DNA of 6,879 nt, taken from positions 1-6,879 of the forward strand of contig JAEXPL010000045.1 of the NCBI GenBank assembly GCA_023446865.1, written 5' to 3'. Positions within the stretch are counted from its first letter, which is position 1. The number at the start of each line of letters is the position of its first letter. The notes under the pieces are model-generated. The model saw only the letters and a list, made by a program, of their open reading frames with translations, did not search any database and was not told the DNA's origin. The position numbers were made by a program, and so were the translations under genes. Shown in pieces: positions 6,427 to 6,879 of this stretch. This stretch comes from Verrucomicrobiota bacterium. Its GTDB lineage: Bacteria > Verrucomicrobiota > Verrucomicrobiia > Opitutales > Opitutaceae.

Positions 6427-6437
6427 AGTCGGACTCC
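6427..6437 (-). promoter_or_regulatory. Dyad 11-mer GGAGTCCGACT, copy upstream of the kinase gene
   Basis: Read on the minus strand it is identical to the copy at 3046-3056 and lies 54 bases before the kinase ATG. Both copies have CCGG a few bases before them (spacing 1 and 3) and GTC just after (spacing 0 and 1). I found no third exact copy by eye. Confidence 0.3.
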
Positions 6438-6485
6438 AGACCGGACGGGCCTCGAACGTCGACGCCAGTTGGCTCCGAGGCAAAG

Positions 6486-6520
6486 CCAAGGCCCGGCTCC
6501 TTGTGGGAACCGGGCCTTGG
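6486..6520 (-). terminator. Strong hairpin, likely terminator of the mutase gene
   Basis: CCAAGGCCCGG at 6486-6496 pairs perfectly with CCGGGCCTTGG at 6510-6520 (11 bp). After one C/A mismatch a further 3 bp can form (6498-6500 with 6506-6508), closing a 5-base loop. On the minus strand the stem is followed by CTTTG, a short T-run. It lies about 77 bases past the mutase stop and before the kinase gene, so it should insulate the two. Confidence 0.6.
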
Positions 6521-6531
6521 AAACCGAGCAA

Positions 6532-6552
6532 CTGAACGACTGCGTCGTTCAG
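6532..6552. terminator. Second hairpin in the mutase/kinase spacer
   Basis: CTGAACGAC at 6532-6540 pairs perfectly with GTCGTTCAG at 6544-6552 around a TGC loop (9 bp, 3-base loop). On the minus strand it comes 44 bases after the mutase stop and 11 bases before the larger hairpin. There is no T-run. It could assist termination or protect the mRNA 3' end. Confidence 0.4.
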
Positions 6553-6596
6553 CCACGGGATGGAGCCGAGCGGGAGCTCGGCATTCCCTCGTATGA

Positions 6597-6879
6597 TCAG
6601 AGACGCTCGAGCAGGATCTCGAGGGTGCGCTTGGTGCTCTTCGTGATGACGGTGCCGGGGCCGAAGACGGCGGCGGCGCCGTTCTTGAAGAGGAAGTCGT
6701 AGTCCTGCGCGGGGATGACGCCGCCGCACACCACCACGATGTCCTCACGGCCGTGCTTCTTCAGCTCGCCGACGAGCGCGGGCAACAGGGTCATGTGACC
6801 CGCGGCCAACGAGCTCATGGCGACGACGTGCACGTCGTTCTCGACGGCCATCTTCGCGGCCTCTTCCGGAGTCTGGAAG
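6597..6879 (-). CDS. scpA: Methylmalonyl-CoA mutase large subunit, C-terminal cobalamin-binding part (cut by window edge)
   Basis: Ninety-three residues are visible, entering in frame at 6878 with 'FQTPEEAAKMAVENDV' and running to TGA at 6597-6599. They match the end of the B12-binding domain of methylmalonyl-CoA mutase: 'SSLAAGH' carries the SxL motif, 'VVCGGVIPAQDYDFL' carries the GG motif, and 'GAAAVFGPGTVI' through 'LEILLERL' is the usual last strand and helix. The DxHxxG motif with the cobalt-ligating His lies outside the window. The enzyme interconverts (R)-methylmalonyl-CoA and succinyl-CoA in propionate metabolism, in the cytoplasm. The ATG at 6851 is internal, since homology continues before it. 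A free-standing small B12-binding subunit of a related acyl-CoA mutase cannot be excluded from this piece, so the symbol is tentative. The two hairpins downstream mark the transcript end. Confidence 0.88.
   Translation of the reverse strand, partial: FQTPEEAAKMAVENDVHVVAMSSLAAGHMTLLPALVGELKKHGREDIVVVCGGVIPAQDYDFLFKNGAAAVFGPGTVITKSTKRTLEILLERL

Noticed and set aside
6373..6729. Extending the kinase N terminus by up to 119 residues
   Set aside because: The extension is basic and low-complexity, runs through the two hairpins and overlaps the mutase gene in another frame. The kinase fold is complete from 6372.

Overview
The window is high-GC bacterial DNA with seven coding regions, two cut by the window edges, and no RNA genes, CRISPR arrays or insertion sequences that I can recognise. 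Gene style points to a Gram-negative of the Verrucomicrobiota, perhaps Opitutaceae-like. The clues are an ECF-type sigma factor beside a receptor-type Ser/Thr kinase with a TolB/FlgO-like plus TPR tail, a PAS protein ending in the 'LPIC-x2-C-KKIR' double-CxxC module, and a methylmalonyl-CoA mutase. This placement is an inference from family knowledge, not a measurement.

Layout. Positions 1-81 (-) hold the start of a metallophosphoesterase (GDIHG motif). Positions 379-963 (+) encode a 194-aa PAS protein whose only other part is a C-terminal four-cysteine module. Positions 964-1503 have no convincing gene, only a 53-codon open remnant and small palindromes. Positions 1504-2205 (-) are the C-terminal half of a HipA-family kinase that has lost its N-terminal half. 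It overlaps by 8 nt the end of a 255-aa exported or membrane-anchored protein of unknown function (2198-2965, -), which has a Cys/His/Asp arrangement reminiscent of papain-like cysteine peptidases. A 112-bp divergent spacer separates that gene from an ECF-type sigma factor (3078-3707, +). Facing the sigma factor, with 37 bp between the stops, is an 875-aa transmembrane Ser/Thr kinase (3745-6372, -). Behind the kinase, after two strong hairpins, lies the 3' end of a methylmalonyl-CoA mutase large-subunit gene (6597-6879, -).

How the genes may work together. The sigma factor and the kinase form the most coherent pair: a membrane kinase with a TPR sensor or protein-interaction tail, next to a transcription factor that has no visible anti-sigma gene. 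An identical 11-mer containing the odd-centred dyad AGTC-C-GACT lies upstream of both genes, which hints at co-regulation but is unproven. The exported protein and the HipA fragment could be translationally coupled, but the HipA part lacks its ATP-binding loop and is more likely a relic. The PAS protein, the phosphoesterase and the mutase show no clear functional link to the rest. The best candidates for something undescribed are the sigma/kinase pair with its shared motif, the output-less PAS/double-CxxC protein, and the unrecognised exported protein.
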